A stretch of DNA of 64,000 bases from Solirubrobacter soli DSM 22325 (lineage in GTDB: Bacteria; Actinomycetota; Thermoleophilia; Solirubrobacterales; Solirubrobacteraceae), in contig NZ_AUIK01000010.1 in NCBI RefSeq assembly GCF_000423665.1, forward strand, positions 62,001 through 126,000, written 5' to 3'. Below the pieces are notes generated by a model. That model did no database searches, was not told the DNA's origin, and worked only from the letters and a program-made list of their open reading frames with translations. This document shows positions 51,895-59,676 of the stretch, in pieces. The translations under genes and the position numbers were made by a program. How positions within the stretch are numbered: position 1 is the first letter of the stretch; every line of letters starts with the position of its first letter.

Positions 51895-52361
51895 CGGACG
51901 CCGTCCGCGTGGCGGCGGGCCCGGACGACGCGGCGGTCGTCGCCTCGCTCCTGATGGCCTTCCGCGACTGGATGGGCTACGCGCCGCCGGAGGTCGAGAC
52001 GGTCCCCGCGACGGTCGCGCGGCTGATCGAGGACCCGAACACGGTGTACCTGCTGGCCGGCGACGCCGGGTTCGCGCAGGTGCGCTTTCGTCTGAGCGCC
52101 TGGACCGGCGTCGAGGACTGCTGGCTGGAGGACGTCTTCGTGCGCGAGTCCGCTCGCGGCACCGGGCTCGGGCGGGCGCTGGTGGACAAGGTCCTCGCCG
52201 TCGCCCGCGAGCGCGGCTGCAAGCGGGTCGAGCTCGACGTGCAGTCCGACAACGCCGGCGCCCGCGCGCTCTACACGTCGGTCGGGTTCTCCGACACGCC
52301 GAAGGGCCCGGTCCACACCTACTTCATGAGCTGCCGGCTCGACGACAGCAGCGCGGCGTAG
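51891..52361 (+). CDS. GNAT-family N-acetyltransferase
   Basis: The 156-residue single-domain acetyltransferase has the acetyl-CoA loop VRESARGTGLGRALVDKVL and the closing segment VQSDNAGARALYTSVGFSDTP. Substrate unknown. The GTG start overlaps the previous stop by four bases. Its 3' end overlaps the convergent membrane-protein gene by 43 bases, an unusually long convergent overlap for this window. Confidence 0.87.
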   Translation: MTDAVRVAAGPDDAAVVASLLMAFRDWMGYAPPEVETVPATVARLIEDPNTVYLLAGDAGFAQVRFRLSAWTGVEDCWLEDVFVRESARGTGLGRALVDKVLAVARERGCKRVELDVQSDNAGARALYTSVGFSDTPKGPVHTYFMSCRLDDSSAA

Positions 52362-53125
52362 GTGATCAGGCACAGCGCCAGCGCGAGTGGCACCGCGGTG
52401 TAGACGCCGAGCCCCGGCGCGGCGAGCGCGACCGTCACGGTGAAGACCAGGTAGGCGCGCAGCCCGCCGATCAGGCCCCGCAGCGCGGTCGCGGCGGACC
52501 GCGGGCCGCGGGTGCGGACGAGCAGGACCGCGAACGCCGTGCTCAACGCTGGGAACGCGCCGATCGCGCCCGCCGCCGCGGGCCCGGCGAGCTCCGCCGT
52601 GGTCAGCGCCGCGGCGACCATGACGAGGGCGGCCGCGGCACCGACCGCGGTCGCGCCGCGCATCGGGCCAGAGCGCGCCGGAACTAAGGGGTCTGACCCC
52701 TTAACGCTGCGTTCGCATGAAAATGCCTGCTCAGAGCGATTTCGCAATGTTGAGGGGTCTGACCCCAGGGTGAGGGCCGGGATGGCGAGGACGATGGCCA
52801 GCGGGGTTGGGAGCGGGGCGAGAAGCAGCGAGCCGAGGGCGAAGGCGGAGGCGCCGGCGAGGACGCCGAGGGCGGCGCCGCGGCGTTCGACGACCGCGGC
52901 GAAGGCGAGTGCGAACGCGACTTGGGCGACGACGTGGGCGGCGGCGCCGGCGGCGAGGGTCGCGCCGGCGTCGGCGCCGAGCTCGGCGCCGACGGCGAGC
53001 AGGATGACCGAGAGGGCGACCGGCATGGCGGCCATGGCGCCGGCGACGGCGGCGCCGAAGCGGCGCTCGGCGGCCGATACCGCGAACATCAGGGAGGGAG
53101 CGGCGACGAGGGGAACGAGGACCAT
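52319..53125 (-). CDS. Polytopic membrane protein with an embedded palindromic repeat
   Basis: A 268-residue protein of about eight hydrophobic helices in two halves (PLVAAPSLMFAVSAAERRFG to AIVLAIPALTL and RGATAVGAAAALVMVAAAL to CLITYAALLSSS). I recognise no family. Between helices, at residues 120-147, a charged loop LGSDPSTLRNRSEQAF and KGSDPLVP is encoded by a repeated DNA element (52685-52766) rather than by ordinary sequence, and the frame is kept. The ATG has an AAAGGA ribosome-binding site. The divergent LysR regulator is its likely controller. Confidence 0.82.
   Translation of the reverse strand: MVLVPLVAAPSLMFAVSAAERRFGAAVAGAMAAMPVALSVILLAVGAELGADAGATLAAGAAAHVVAQVAFALAFAAVVERRGAALGVLAGASAFALGSLLLAPLPTPLAIVLAIPALTLGSDPSTLRNRSEQAFSCERSVKGSDPLVPARSGPMRGATAVGAAAALVMVAAALTTAELAGPAAAGAIGAFPALSTAFAVLLVRTRGPRSAATALRGLIGGLRAYLVFTVTVALAAPGLGVYTAVPLALALCLITYAALLSSSRQLMK
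52685..52766. repeat. REP/BIME-like element: two GGGG-TCTGA-CCCC palindromes 50 bp apart, inside a coding gene
   Basis: The first palindrome TAAGGGG-TCTGA-CCCCTTA (52685-52703) and the second GGGG-TCTGA-CCCC (52754-52766) flank a 50-bp centre with noticeably lower GC than its surroundings and its own small hairpin GCAT-GAAA-ATGC. The pair resembles bacterial interspersed mosaic elements. A third related palindrome is at 42884-42908. Confidence 0.8.
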
Positions 53126-53202
53126 GTCCTTTCACCCTCGGTGACGCGACGCGTTATTTCCAGCGACGGTTTCACACGGAAAAGCGTGAGATAATCCGAA
53201 CG

Positions 53203-54141
53203 ATGGAGCTTCGACGGCTGCGGCTGCTGCACGAGTTCTCGCGCCGTGGGACGGTCGCGGCGGTCGCCGAGGCGCTCAGCTACAGCCCGTCGTCGGTCTC
53301 GGTCCAGCTGGCCGAGCTCGAGCGCGAGGCGGGGACGCCGCTGCTGCGGCGCGTCGGGCGCACGCTGGAACTCACGCCCGCCGGGGTCCGCCTCGCCGAG
53401 CACGCGGCGCAGGCGCTCGCCGCGGACGAGGCGGTCCTCGCCGAGCTGGCGCGCCTGAGCGGCACGCCACGCGGCACCGTGCGGATGACGTTCGTGCAGA
53501 CGCCGGCGCTCGCGCTGCTCTCCACCGCCCTGCGCGAGCTGGCCGAGACCGCGCCCGAGCTGCGTGTCGAGGTCACCCATCGCGAGACCGCGCCCGCGAT
53601 CGCGTCACTGCGTTCCCGCGAGGTCGACCTCGTGGTGGGCATCGACTACGACCCGGTCCCCGTCCCCCGCCACCGCGACGTCGACCGCGAGGACCTGATC
53701 CGCGAAGCCGTCCTGCTCTGCGTCCCGACCGACCACCCGGCCGCCGCCGCCCCAGGCCCGATCTCGCTCGCCGCCTTCGAGCACGCCGCTTGGGCGGCCG
53801 ACTTCCCCGGCAGCGGCCATCGCACCGCGCTCGAGCATCTCTGCAACGGCCTCGGCGGCTACGCGCCCGACATCGTCCACCACACCGACGACGCCCTGAT
53901 CCTGCGAGCGCTCGTCGCCTCCGGCCGCGCGGTGACGATCCTCGCCGCCCTGATCGCCGCCGCGACCCCGCAGGTCGCCGCCCGCCCGATCGCCGAGGGC
54001 GCCGTGCACCGCACGATCTTCACCGCCGCCCGCGCCACGACCGTCGACGCGCCCGCGATCCAGGCCGTTCGCACCGCCCTGCGTCACGCCGCGGACGCCG
54101 CCACCCAGGGTCGTGAGGACGTCACGCTGCTCGCGGACTAG
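53203..54141 (+). CDS. LysR-family transcriptional regulator
   Basis: The N-terminal winged helix-turn-helix is clear (MELRRLRLLHEFSRRGTVAAVAEAL, SYSPSSVSVQLAELEREAG, GRTLELTPAGVRLAEHA). The C-terminal effector-binding domain has the type 2 periplasmic fold (GTVRMTFVQTPALALL, LRSREVDLVVGIDYDP). The 76-base divergent region to the membrane protein gene contains GATAAT (53190-53195) seven bases before the ATG and the inverted repeat TTTCC-N16-GGAAA, a possible LysR-type site. LysR regulators usually control the divergent gene; mannitol dehydrogenase downstream is the other candidate target. Confidence 0.92.
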   Translation: MELRRLRLLHEFSRRGTVAAVAEALSYSPSSVSVQLAELEREAGTPLLRRVGRTLELTPAGVRLAEHAAQALAADEAVLAELARLSGTPRGTVRMTFVQTPALALLSTALRELAETAPELRVEVTHRETAPAIASLRSREVDLVVGIDYDPVPVPRHRDVDREDLIREAVLLCVPTDHPAAAAPGPISLAAFEHAAWAADFPGSGHRTALEHLCNGLGGYAPDIVHHTDDALILRALVASGRAVTILAALIAAATPQVAARPIAEGAVHRTIFTAARATTVDAPAIQAVRTALRHAADAATQGREDVTLLAD

Positions 54142-54151
54142 GCTTGCCCAC

Positions 54152-55486
54152 GTGTCGTTGGTCCCGGGGCCGGAGTACGACCGCGCGAAGCTGATCGGCG
54201 GAGTGGTGCACTTCGGTGTGGGCGGCTTCCATCGCGCGCACCAGGCGATGTACCACGACCGCCTGCTCAACGCGGGCAAGGGGTTCGAGTACGGGATCGT
54301 CGGCGTCGGGGTGATGCCGCAGGACCGGGCGATGAAGGACGCGCTCGAGCGCCAGGACCACCTCTACACGCTCGTCGTCAAGCACGCGGACGGGACGTAC
54401 GAGCCGCGGGTGATCGGGTCGATCGTCGACTACCTGTTCGCGCCCGACGACCCCGAGCGCGTGGTCGAGCAACTGGCGGCGCAGACCACGCGGATCGTCT
54501 CGCTGACGGTCACCGAGGGCGGCTATGAGCCCGACAACGTCGTCTTCCGCTACATCCTCGACGCGCTGGCGCTGCGCCGCGAACGAGGCCTCGAGCCCTT
54601 CACGGTGATGTCATGCGACAACCTGCCCGGCAACGGGCACCGGACGCGCCAGGTGTGCCTGGAGCTCGGGGGACCGGGGGCGATCGAGGGCGTCGCGTTC
54701 CCGAACGCGATGGTCGACCGGATCACGCCGCAGACGACCGACGCCGACCGCGCCGAGGTCAAGCAGCGCTTCGGCATCGAGGACGCGTGGCCCGTGGTCT
54801 GCGAGCCGTTCACGCAATGGGTGCTGGAGGACCACTTCACGCTCGGCCGGCCGCCGTACGAGGAGGCCGGTGCGCAGTTGGTGGCCGACGTCGAGCCGTA
54901 CGAGCTGATGAAGCTGCGGCTGCTCAACGCGTCCCACCAGGCGCTCTGCTATTTCGCCTACCTCGACGGCTACCGGCTCGTCCACGAGGCGGCGCAGGAT
55001 CCGCTGTACCGCACCTTCCTGCGGGATTACATGGACCGCGAGGGAACGCCGACGCTGCCGCCCGTCCCCGGCGTCGATCTCGACGACTACAAGACGACGC
55101 TGATCGAGCGATTCTCCAATCCGGAGGTCCGCGACACGGTCGCCCGCCTGTGCGCCGAGTCCAGCGACCGGATCCCGAAGTGGCTGCTCCCCGTCGTCCG
55201 CCACAACCTCGAGCACGACGGCGAGATCGAGCGCAGCGCCGCCGTCGTGGCCAGCTGGGCGCGCTACGCCGAGGGCACGGACGAGCAGGGCGAGCCGATC
55301 GCGGTCGTCGACCCGCTCGCGGACCGCGTGATGGTCAACGCGCAGGACGGCGGGTTCCTCGAGGACGCGGAGCTCTTCGGCGACCTCGGCGCCAACCACC
55401 GCTTCCGGTCGGCGTTCGACGAGGCGCTGAACTCACTGCACGAACACGGCGCCCGCAAGACGCTCGAGCGCTACCAGAGCGTGTAA
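54152..55486 (+). CDS. Mannitol dehydrogenase-family (long-chain polyol) NAD-dependent dehydrogenase
   Basis: The N-terminal nucleotide domain has VHFGVGGFHRAHQAMYHDRLL near residues 15-35, and the C-terminal domain carries the polyol signature KLRLLNASHQALCYFAYLDG near 250-270, with the catalytic Lys near the start of that string and the conserved Asn and His. Such enzymes oxidise mannitol, arabinitol or hexuronates to ketoses. The GTG at 54152 fits the family start; TAGGCT, which includes the LysR stop codon, ends 7 bases before it. The 444-residue length is normal. It ends overlapping a convergent SDR gene by 16 bases. Confidence 0.92.
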   Translation: MSLVPGPEYDRAKLIGGVVHFGVGGFHRAHQAMYHDRLLNAGKGFEYGIVGVGVMPQDRAMKDALERQDHLYTLVVKHADGTYEPRVIGSIVDYLFAPDDPERVVEQLAAQTTRIVSLTVTEGGYEPDNVVFRYILDALALRRERGLEPFTVMSCDNLPGNGHRTRQVCLELGGPGAIEGVAFPNAMVDRITPQTTDADRAEVKQRFGIEDAWPVVCEPFTQWVLEDHFTLGRPPYEEAGAQLVADVEPYELMKLRLLNASHQALCYFAYLDGYRLVHEAAQDPLYRTFLRDYMDREGTPTLPPVPGVDLDDYKTTLIERFSNPEVRDTVARLCAESSDRIPKWLLPVVRHNLEHDGEIERSAAVVASWARYAEGTDEQGEPIAVVDPLADRVMVNAQDGGFLEDAELFGDLGANHRFRSAFDEALNSLHEHGARKTLERYQSV

Positions 55487-56172
55487 CCGCCGTCGAGAAC
55501 GACCACCGAGCCGGTCATGAAGCTCGACGCGTCCGAGGCCATGAAGACGACCGGCGGCCCCAGCTCCTCCGGCAGCGCGTAGCGTCCCATCGGCGGGTCG
55601 TCGACCCACAGCGGCTTGAACTTCGGGTCGTCGACCGGTGCCATCTCGGTCTTCACATAGCCGGGCGCGAGCGCGTTGACGCGCACGTTGTGCGGCGCCC
55701 ACTCCGCCGCCAGCGACTTCGTCAGCTGATGCACCGCCGCCTTGGACGCGTTGTACGCGGGCTGCCACTGCGGCCGGTTGACGATCTGCGCCGAGATCGA
55801 GCCGATGTTGACGATCACCCCTCCCCCGCGCTCGATCATCTGCTCGCCGACGACCCGCGAGCAGTTCCAGACGCCGTCGACGTTGACGTCCCACACGGAC
55901 CGCCACTCGTCGTCGGGCACCTCGAGCGCCGGCCGGTGGTAACAGACGCCGGCGTTGTTGACCAGCACGTCGATCGGGCCGACCTCGGCGACCATCGCGC
56001 GCACGCTGTCGACGTCGGTCACGTCGGTGATCACGCCCTCGCTGCGCGACGCGATCACCACCTCGGCGCCGGCCTCGCGGAGTGCCGTCGCGACGGCGGC
56101 GCCGATCCCGCGGCCGCCGCCGGTGACGACGGCGCGTTTGCCGTCCAGGCGGAACGAGTCCATGACCGTCAT
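55471..56172 (-). CDS. Short-chain dehydrogenase/reductase
   Basis: Classical SDR of 233 residues: TGGGRGIG cofactor loop near residues 17-24, NNAG near 74-77, catalytic serine in NIGSISAQ, YNASK (YxxxK) near 146, and the TGSVVVLDGGYT terminus. Two tandem ATGs (56172 and 56163) are possible. Its convergence with a polyol dehydrogenase and nearness to a sugar-ABC ATPase suggest a sugar or polyol substrate. Confidence 0.9.
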   Translation of the reverse strand: MTVMDSFRLDGKRAVVTGGGRGIGAAVATALREAGAEVVIASRSEGVITDVTDVDSVRAMVAEVGPIDVLVNNAGVCYHRPALEVPDDEWRSVWDVNVDGVWNCSRVVGEQMIERGGGVIVNIGSISAQIVNRPQWQPAYNASKAAVHQLTKSLAAEWAPHNVRVNALAPGYVKTEMAPVDDPKFKPLWVDDPPMGRYALPEELGPPVVFMASDASSFMTGSVVVLDGGYTLW

Positions 56173-56271
56173 GCAATGGAGTATCCCGCCGGAACAACGG
56201 GAATTGGCAGACGAGGGCGAAATACGCAACGCTGTGAGCTGACAGTGTCGAGGATGGGGGAGTGAAGCGGG

Positions 56272-57435
56272 ATGGCCGAGATCACGTTCCAGAACGTGTG
56301 GAAGCGGTACCCGGATGGCTTCGAGGCCGTCAAGGACATGAATCTCGAGATCGGCGACGGGGAGTTCATGATCCTCGTCGGCCCGTCGGGCTGCGGGAAG
56401 TCGACAGCGCTGCGGATGGTCGCGGGTCTGGAGGACATCACCGACGGTGAGTTGGTCATCGGCGGCGAGCGGGTCAACGAGCTCGCCCCGCGCGACCGCG
56501 ACATCGCGATGGTCTTTCAAAACTACGCGCTGTACCCGCACATGACCGTGCGCGAGAACATGGGCTTCGCGCTCAAGCTGGCCAAGGTCAACAAGTCAGA
56601 GATCGACAAGAAAGTCGACGAGGCCGCCGAGATCCTCGAGCTCGGCTCACACCTGGACCGCAAGCCCGCCAACCTCTCCGGCGGCCAGCGCCAGCGCGTC
56701 GCGATGGGCCGCGCGATCGTGCGCGACCCGAAGGCGTTCCTGATGGACGAGCCGCTCTCCAACCTCGACGCCAAACTCAGAGTGCAGATGCGCACCCAGG
56801 TCGCGCGCATCCAGCAACAGCTCGGCACCACGATGCTCTACGTCACCCACGACCAGACCGAGGCGATGACCCTCGGCGACCGCGTCGCCGTCATGCGCGC
56901 CGGCATCATCCAGCAAGTCGACACGCCCAAGGTCCTCTACGAAGACCCGATCAACCTCTTCGTCGCCGGCTTCATCGGCTCCCCCGCGATGAACTTCGTC
57001 CCCGCGCGCCTGGAGGAGAACAAGGTCCGCCTCCCCTTCGGCGACGCGCCGATCCCCGCCGGCGTGACCACCGACAAGCGCGAAGTGATCGCCGGCATCC
57101 GCCCCGAGCACTTCGAGGACGCCGCCTACGGCGACGACATCGTCGACGGCCTGCGCTTCAAGACGACCGTCGACGTCGTCGAGTCGATGGGCTCCGAGCT
57201 CTACGCCTACTTCGACATCAAGGGCGCCGAGGACCTGCACTCCGAACAGCTGGACGAGCTCGCCGCAGACGCCGGCATGGACGACGTCCCGGGCGGCGGC
57301 GCCTCGCACGTGGTCGCTCGCCTCGACGCCCGCTCCCAGGCCGAGCACGGCAAGGAGGTCGAGGTCGTCCTCGACACCTCGCAGATCAAGCTCTTCGACA
57401 CCGACGGCGGCCGATCCCTCACGACGAAACGCTGA
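56272..57435 (+). CDS. Sugar ABC transporter ATP-binding protein, MalK/UgpC/MsmK family
   Basis: Walker A GPSGCGKST near residues 38-46, Q loop VFQNYALYPHMTV near 83, ABC signature LSGGQRQRVAMGRAIV near 136-151, Walker B AFLMDEPLSNLDA near 157, H loop YVTHDQTEAM near 190, and a C-terminal OB-fold regulatory domain (GIRPEHFEDA) to residue 387. No permease or binding-protein genes adjoin it, so it is probably the shared (MsmK-type) ATPase for several sugar importers. It is divergent from the SDR gene. The 3' end overlaps the convergent beta-helix gene by 17 bases. Confidence 0.95.
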   Translation: MAEITFQNVWKRYPDGFEAVKDMNLEIGDGEFMILVGPSGCGKSTALRMVAGLEDITDGELVIGGERVNELAPRDRDIAMVFQNYALYPHMTVRENMGFALKLAKVNKSEIDKKVDEAAEILELGSHLDRKPANLSGGQRQRVAMGRAIVRDPKAFLMDEPLSNLDAKLRVQMRTQVARIQQQLGTTMLYVTHDQTEAMTLGDRVAVMRAGIIQQVDTPKVLYEDPINLFVAGFIGSPAMNFVPARLEENKVRLPFGDAPIPAGVTTDKREVIAGIRPEHFEDAAYGDDIVDGLRFKTTVDVVESMGSELYAYFDIKGAEDLHSEQLDELAADAGMDDVPGGGASHVVARLDARSQAEHGKEVEVVLDTSQIKLFDTDGGRSLTTKR

Positions 57436-58954
57436 CCACCTGGTCGGGGGCGTTCCGGCTGAACAGCGTCCCCGTCTGCGTGAACGGAGTGCTGGTGAAG
57501 AGCCCGCCGCCCCGGCGGGTTCCGCCGATCAGCCGGTTGGCCGTGATCGCCACGTGGTCGAGCGTCAACTCGACCGGCGGGCCTGACAGGGCGACGCCGT
57601 TCCAGACGCCGCCGCCCTCGGTCCGGCCGGCCGCTTGGACGCTGTTGTCGTGCACGAGCGTGCGGCGCAGCGTGAGGAGGCTGTTGTTGAAGACGCCGCC
57701 GCCGCGTGCGACGGCGTCGCCGGTGCGGGTGATCGCGGTCGCCTGGTTGCCCGCGACGACACTGTCGGTCATCACGACCGGCTTCGGATCGCCTTCGAAG
57801 GTGAAGACCGCGAGCGCGCCGTAGATCGCCGCCAAGCCCTGCGTGGTGCGCTGGACGGAGACGTTGCGGGTGAGGGCGGTGCGGGTCAGCGTGCCGCCGC
57901 CGTCGAGCTCGACCGCCCCGCCCGCGTCGCCCGTGTCCTCGGTGCTGGTGGCGACCCCGGTCAGGCGGTTGGCGTCGATCACCGTGTCGGAGATCGCCGC
58001 CGGTCCCTGCAGCAGCATCGCGGAGTTGAACGCCAGCGGTGCGCCGACCGGGTCGACGGCGGAGATCTCGTTGCGCGAGATCGAGCTGCGGTCGATCGTC
58101 GCGCTGACGCTCGGGTCGGTGTGGATCGCGCCCGCGTGGGCGTTCATGTCGATGTTGGCGTCGCCGACCTTGGCCGGCAGCGTGCTGGTCAGGTCGGCCA
58201 CGTTGTCGTCGATCCGCGAGTCGCGGACGGTCAGCGTCCCACCGGTGACGAACAGGCCGCCGCCCTCGGCGAAGCGGCCGTGGGGTGGGACGGCGACGGC
58301 GCGGTTGTCGCTGACGACGCTGTGGTCGAGCGTAAGGCTGCCGGCGCCGCTGGAGATGCCGCCGCCGTCGGCGTCCGAGCTCAGAGGCCCGCCGGCCTGG
58401 TTGCCGGTCACACGCGTGCGGACCAGGGTCAGGTTGCCCCAGTTGTCGATCCCGCCGCCGGAGCCGAGCCCGAACCGGCACGGGCCGCCCGGGCAGACCG
58501 CGCGGATGCTCGACACCGTCTGCCCGTTCGCGGCGCGGTTGCCGGTGATGACGCTGTCTGTGATCGTCACGGTCGCGGGCGCGATGTCGTCCGGCGGCGG
58601 GCCGATCTCGACGCCGCCGCCGAGCGCCGTGCCCTTGACGTAGTCGGGCCCGCACAGCGGGCCGCAGTAGTCGCTGGCGGTGGTCACGCCGCCCGTGATC
58701 GTCACACCGTCGATCGAGACGGCCGCAGGGGCGTCGATCCGCACGACCGGGCCGCCGCCGCGGATCACCGACCCGTTGCCGATCAGCGCCAGGCTGTGGT
58801 CGATGTGGATCGGGCCGGCGTACGTGCCGCGGGTCAGGCGGATCGTGTCGCCCGGCTTGGACTGGTCGATGCGGGCCTGCAGCGAAGGCGCGGCCTGTGC
58901 CGCGGGGGCGAAGGCGAGCGCCGCCGCGAGCGCGATGAACGGAGTGGGCTTCAT
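57419..58954 (-). CDS. Secreted right-handed parallel beta-helix protein
   Basis: A signal peptide (residues 1-21, AFAPAAQAAP) is followed by a series of ~25-residue coils ending in motifs of the GNxA/DN type (TITDSVITGNRAANG, LVRTRVTGNQAGG, LDHSVVSDNRAVA, VRDSRIDDNVADL, IDRSSISRNEISA), the pattern of pectate-lyase-like beta-helices. The four Cys in CGPLCG and CPGGPC may form disulfides. No catalytic residues are obvious; it may be a surface adhesin or carbohydrate binder. TAGCGT ends 9 bases before the ATG. The palindrome at 59015-59030 lies 60 bases upstream, so the NarL-type regulator may control it. Confidence 0.87.
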   Translation of the reverse strand: MKPTPFIALAAALAFAPAAQAAPSLQARIDQSKPGDTIRLTRGTYAGPIHIDHSLALIGNGSVIRGGGPVVRIDAPAAVSIDGVTITGGVTTASDYCGPLCGPDYVKGTALGGGVEIGPPPDDIAPATVTITDSVITGNRAANGQTVSSIRAVCPGGPCRFGLGSGGGIDNWGNLTLVRTRVTGNQAGGPLSSDADGGGISSGAGSLTLDHSVVSDNRAVAVPPHGRFAEGGGLFVTGGTLTVRDSRIDDNVADLTSTLPAKVGDANIDMNAHAGAIHTDPSVSATIDRSSISRNEISAVDPVGAPLAFNSAMLLQGPAAISDTVIDANRLTGVATSTEDTGDAGGAVELDGGGTLTRTALTRNVSVQRTTQGLAAIYGALAVFTFEGDPKPVVMTDSVVAGNQATAITRTGDAVARGGGVFNNSLLTLRRTLVHDNSVQAAGRTEGGGVWNGVALSGPPVELTLDHVAITANRLIGGTRRGGGLFTSTPFTQTGTLFSRNAPDQVVSVSS

Positions 58955-59014
58955 GGTCAGGCGACGCTAAGCGGCGGCGTGCGGCGCGGAAACAGGTCCC
59001 GCACCGAACCTCCG

Positions 59015-59030
59015 TCAGGGTCTGCCCTGA
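59015..59030. promoter_or_regulatory. Palindrome TCAGGG-TCTG-CCCTGA, candidate regulator-binding site 1
   Basis: A perfect 6-bp-arm palindrome lies between the response-regulator stop (59032) and the beta-helix gene start (58954). A near-identical 17-mer recurs at 61340-61356 on the far side of the two-component pair. Both copies lie in gene-free gaps beside likely promoters, as expected for an operator of the local regulator. It could also act as a weak terminator for the regulator gene. Confidence 0.6.
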
Positions 59031-59031
59031 T

Positions 59032-59676
59032 CTATCCGCGCAGGTAGGTGAGCACGGCGAGGACGCGGCGGCTGCTGTCCGAGGACTCGAGCAGGCCGAG
59101 CTTGATGAAGATGTGGCGCACGTGGCTCTCGACCGTCTTCGGGCTCAGGAAGCAGAGCTCGCAGATGCGCTTGTTCGAGTGGCCTTCGGCCATCAGGCCC
59201 AAGATCTCCCGCTCTCGCGCGGAGAGCTCGTCGAGTGGCCCCGGCTCGCGGACGCGGTTGAGCAGGCGGTTGACGATCGCGGGATCGAGCACGCACTCCC
59301 CGTGACTGATGCGGCGCAGGGCGTCGCCGAGCACGCCGGGGTCGCCGACGCGCTCCTTGAGCAGATAGCCCGTACCCGCCGGGTAGTCGGCGAACAGCGC
59401 CGCGGCGTAGCGGGCGTCGAGGTAGCTCGAGAGCAGCAGCACCGCCGTCTGCGGGTGATGCTTGCGGATCTCGGCCGCCGCCTTGAGGCCCTCGTCGGTC
59501 TGCGTCGGCGGCATCCGGATGTCGACCAGCGCCGCATCCGGGCGCTCGCGCGCGATCAGCCGGAGCAGCGCCTCGGGCTCCTCGGCCTCGCCCACGACCT
59601 CGAAGTCGCGGTCGGCGAGCAGCCGCGCCAGGCCGGCGCGCATGAGCGCCATGTCCTCGGCGATCACGATCCGCAC
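59032..59676 (-). CDS. NarL/LuxR-family response regulator
   Basis: The receiver (residues 1-120) has the ED pair, phospho-acceptor D52 in LVDIRMPP, Ser in LLLSSYLD, and the Lys in YLLKERV. The C-terminal LuxR-type helix-turn-helix runs SAREREILGLMAEGHSNKRI to SPKTVESHVRHIFIKLGLLE. A GGGAGG ribosome-binding site precedes the GTG at 59676. It overlaps the kinase gene by 13 bases and so forms a pair with it. The frame is open further upstream, as a shadow of the kinase. Confidence 0.93.
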   Translation of the reverse strand: MRIVIAEDMALMRAGLARLLADRDFEVVGEAEEPEALLRLIARERPDAALVDIRMPPTQTDEGLKAAAEIRKHHPQTAVLLLSSYLDARYAAALFADYPAGTGYLLKERVGDPGVLGDALRRISHGECVLDPAIVNRLLNRVREPGPLDELSAREREILGLMAEGHSNKRICELCFLSPKTVESHVRHIFIKLGLLESSDSSRRVLAVLTYLRG

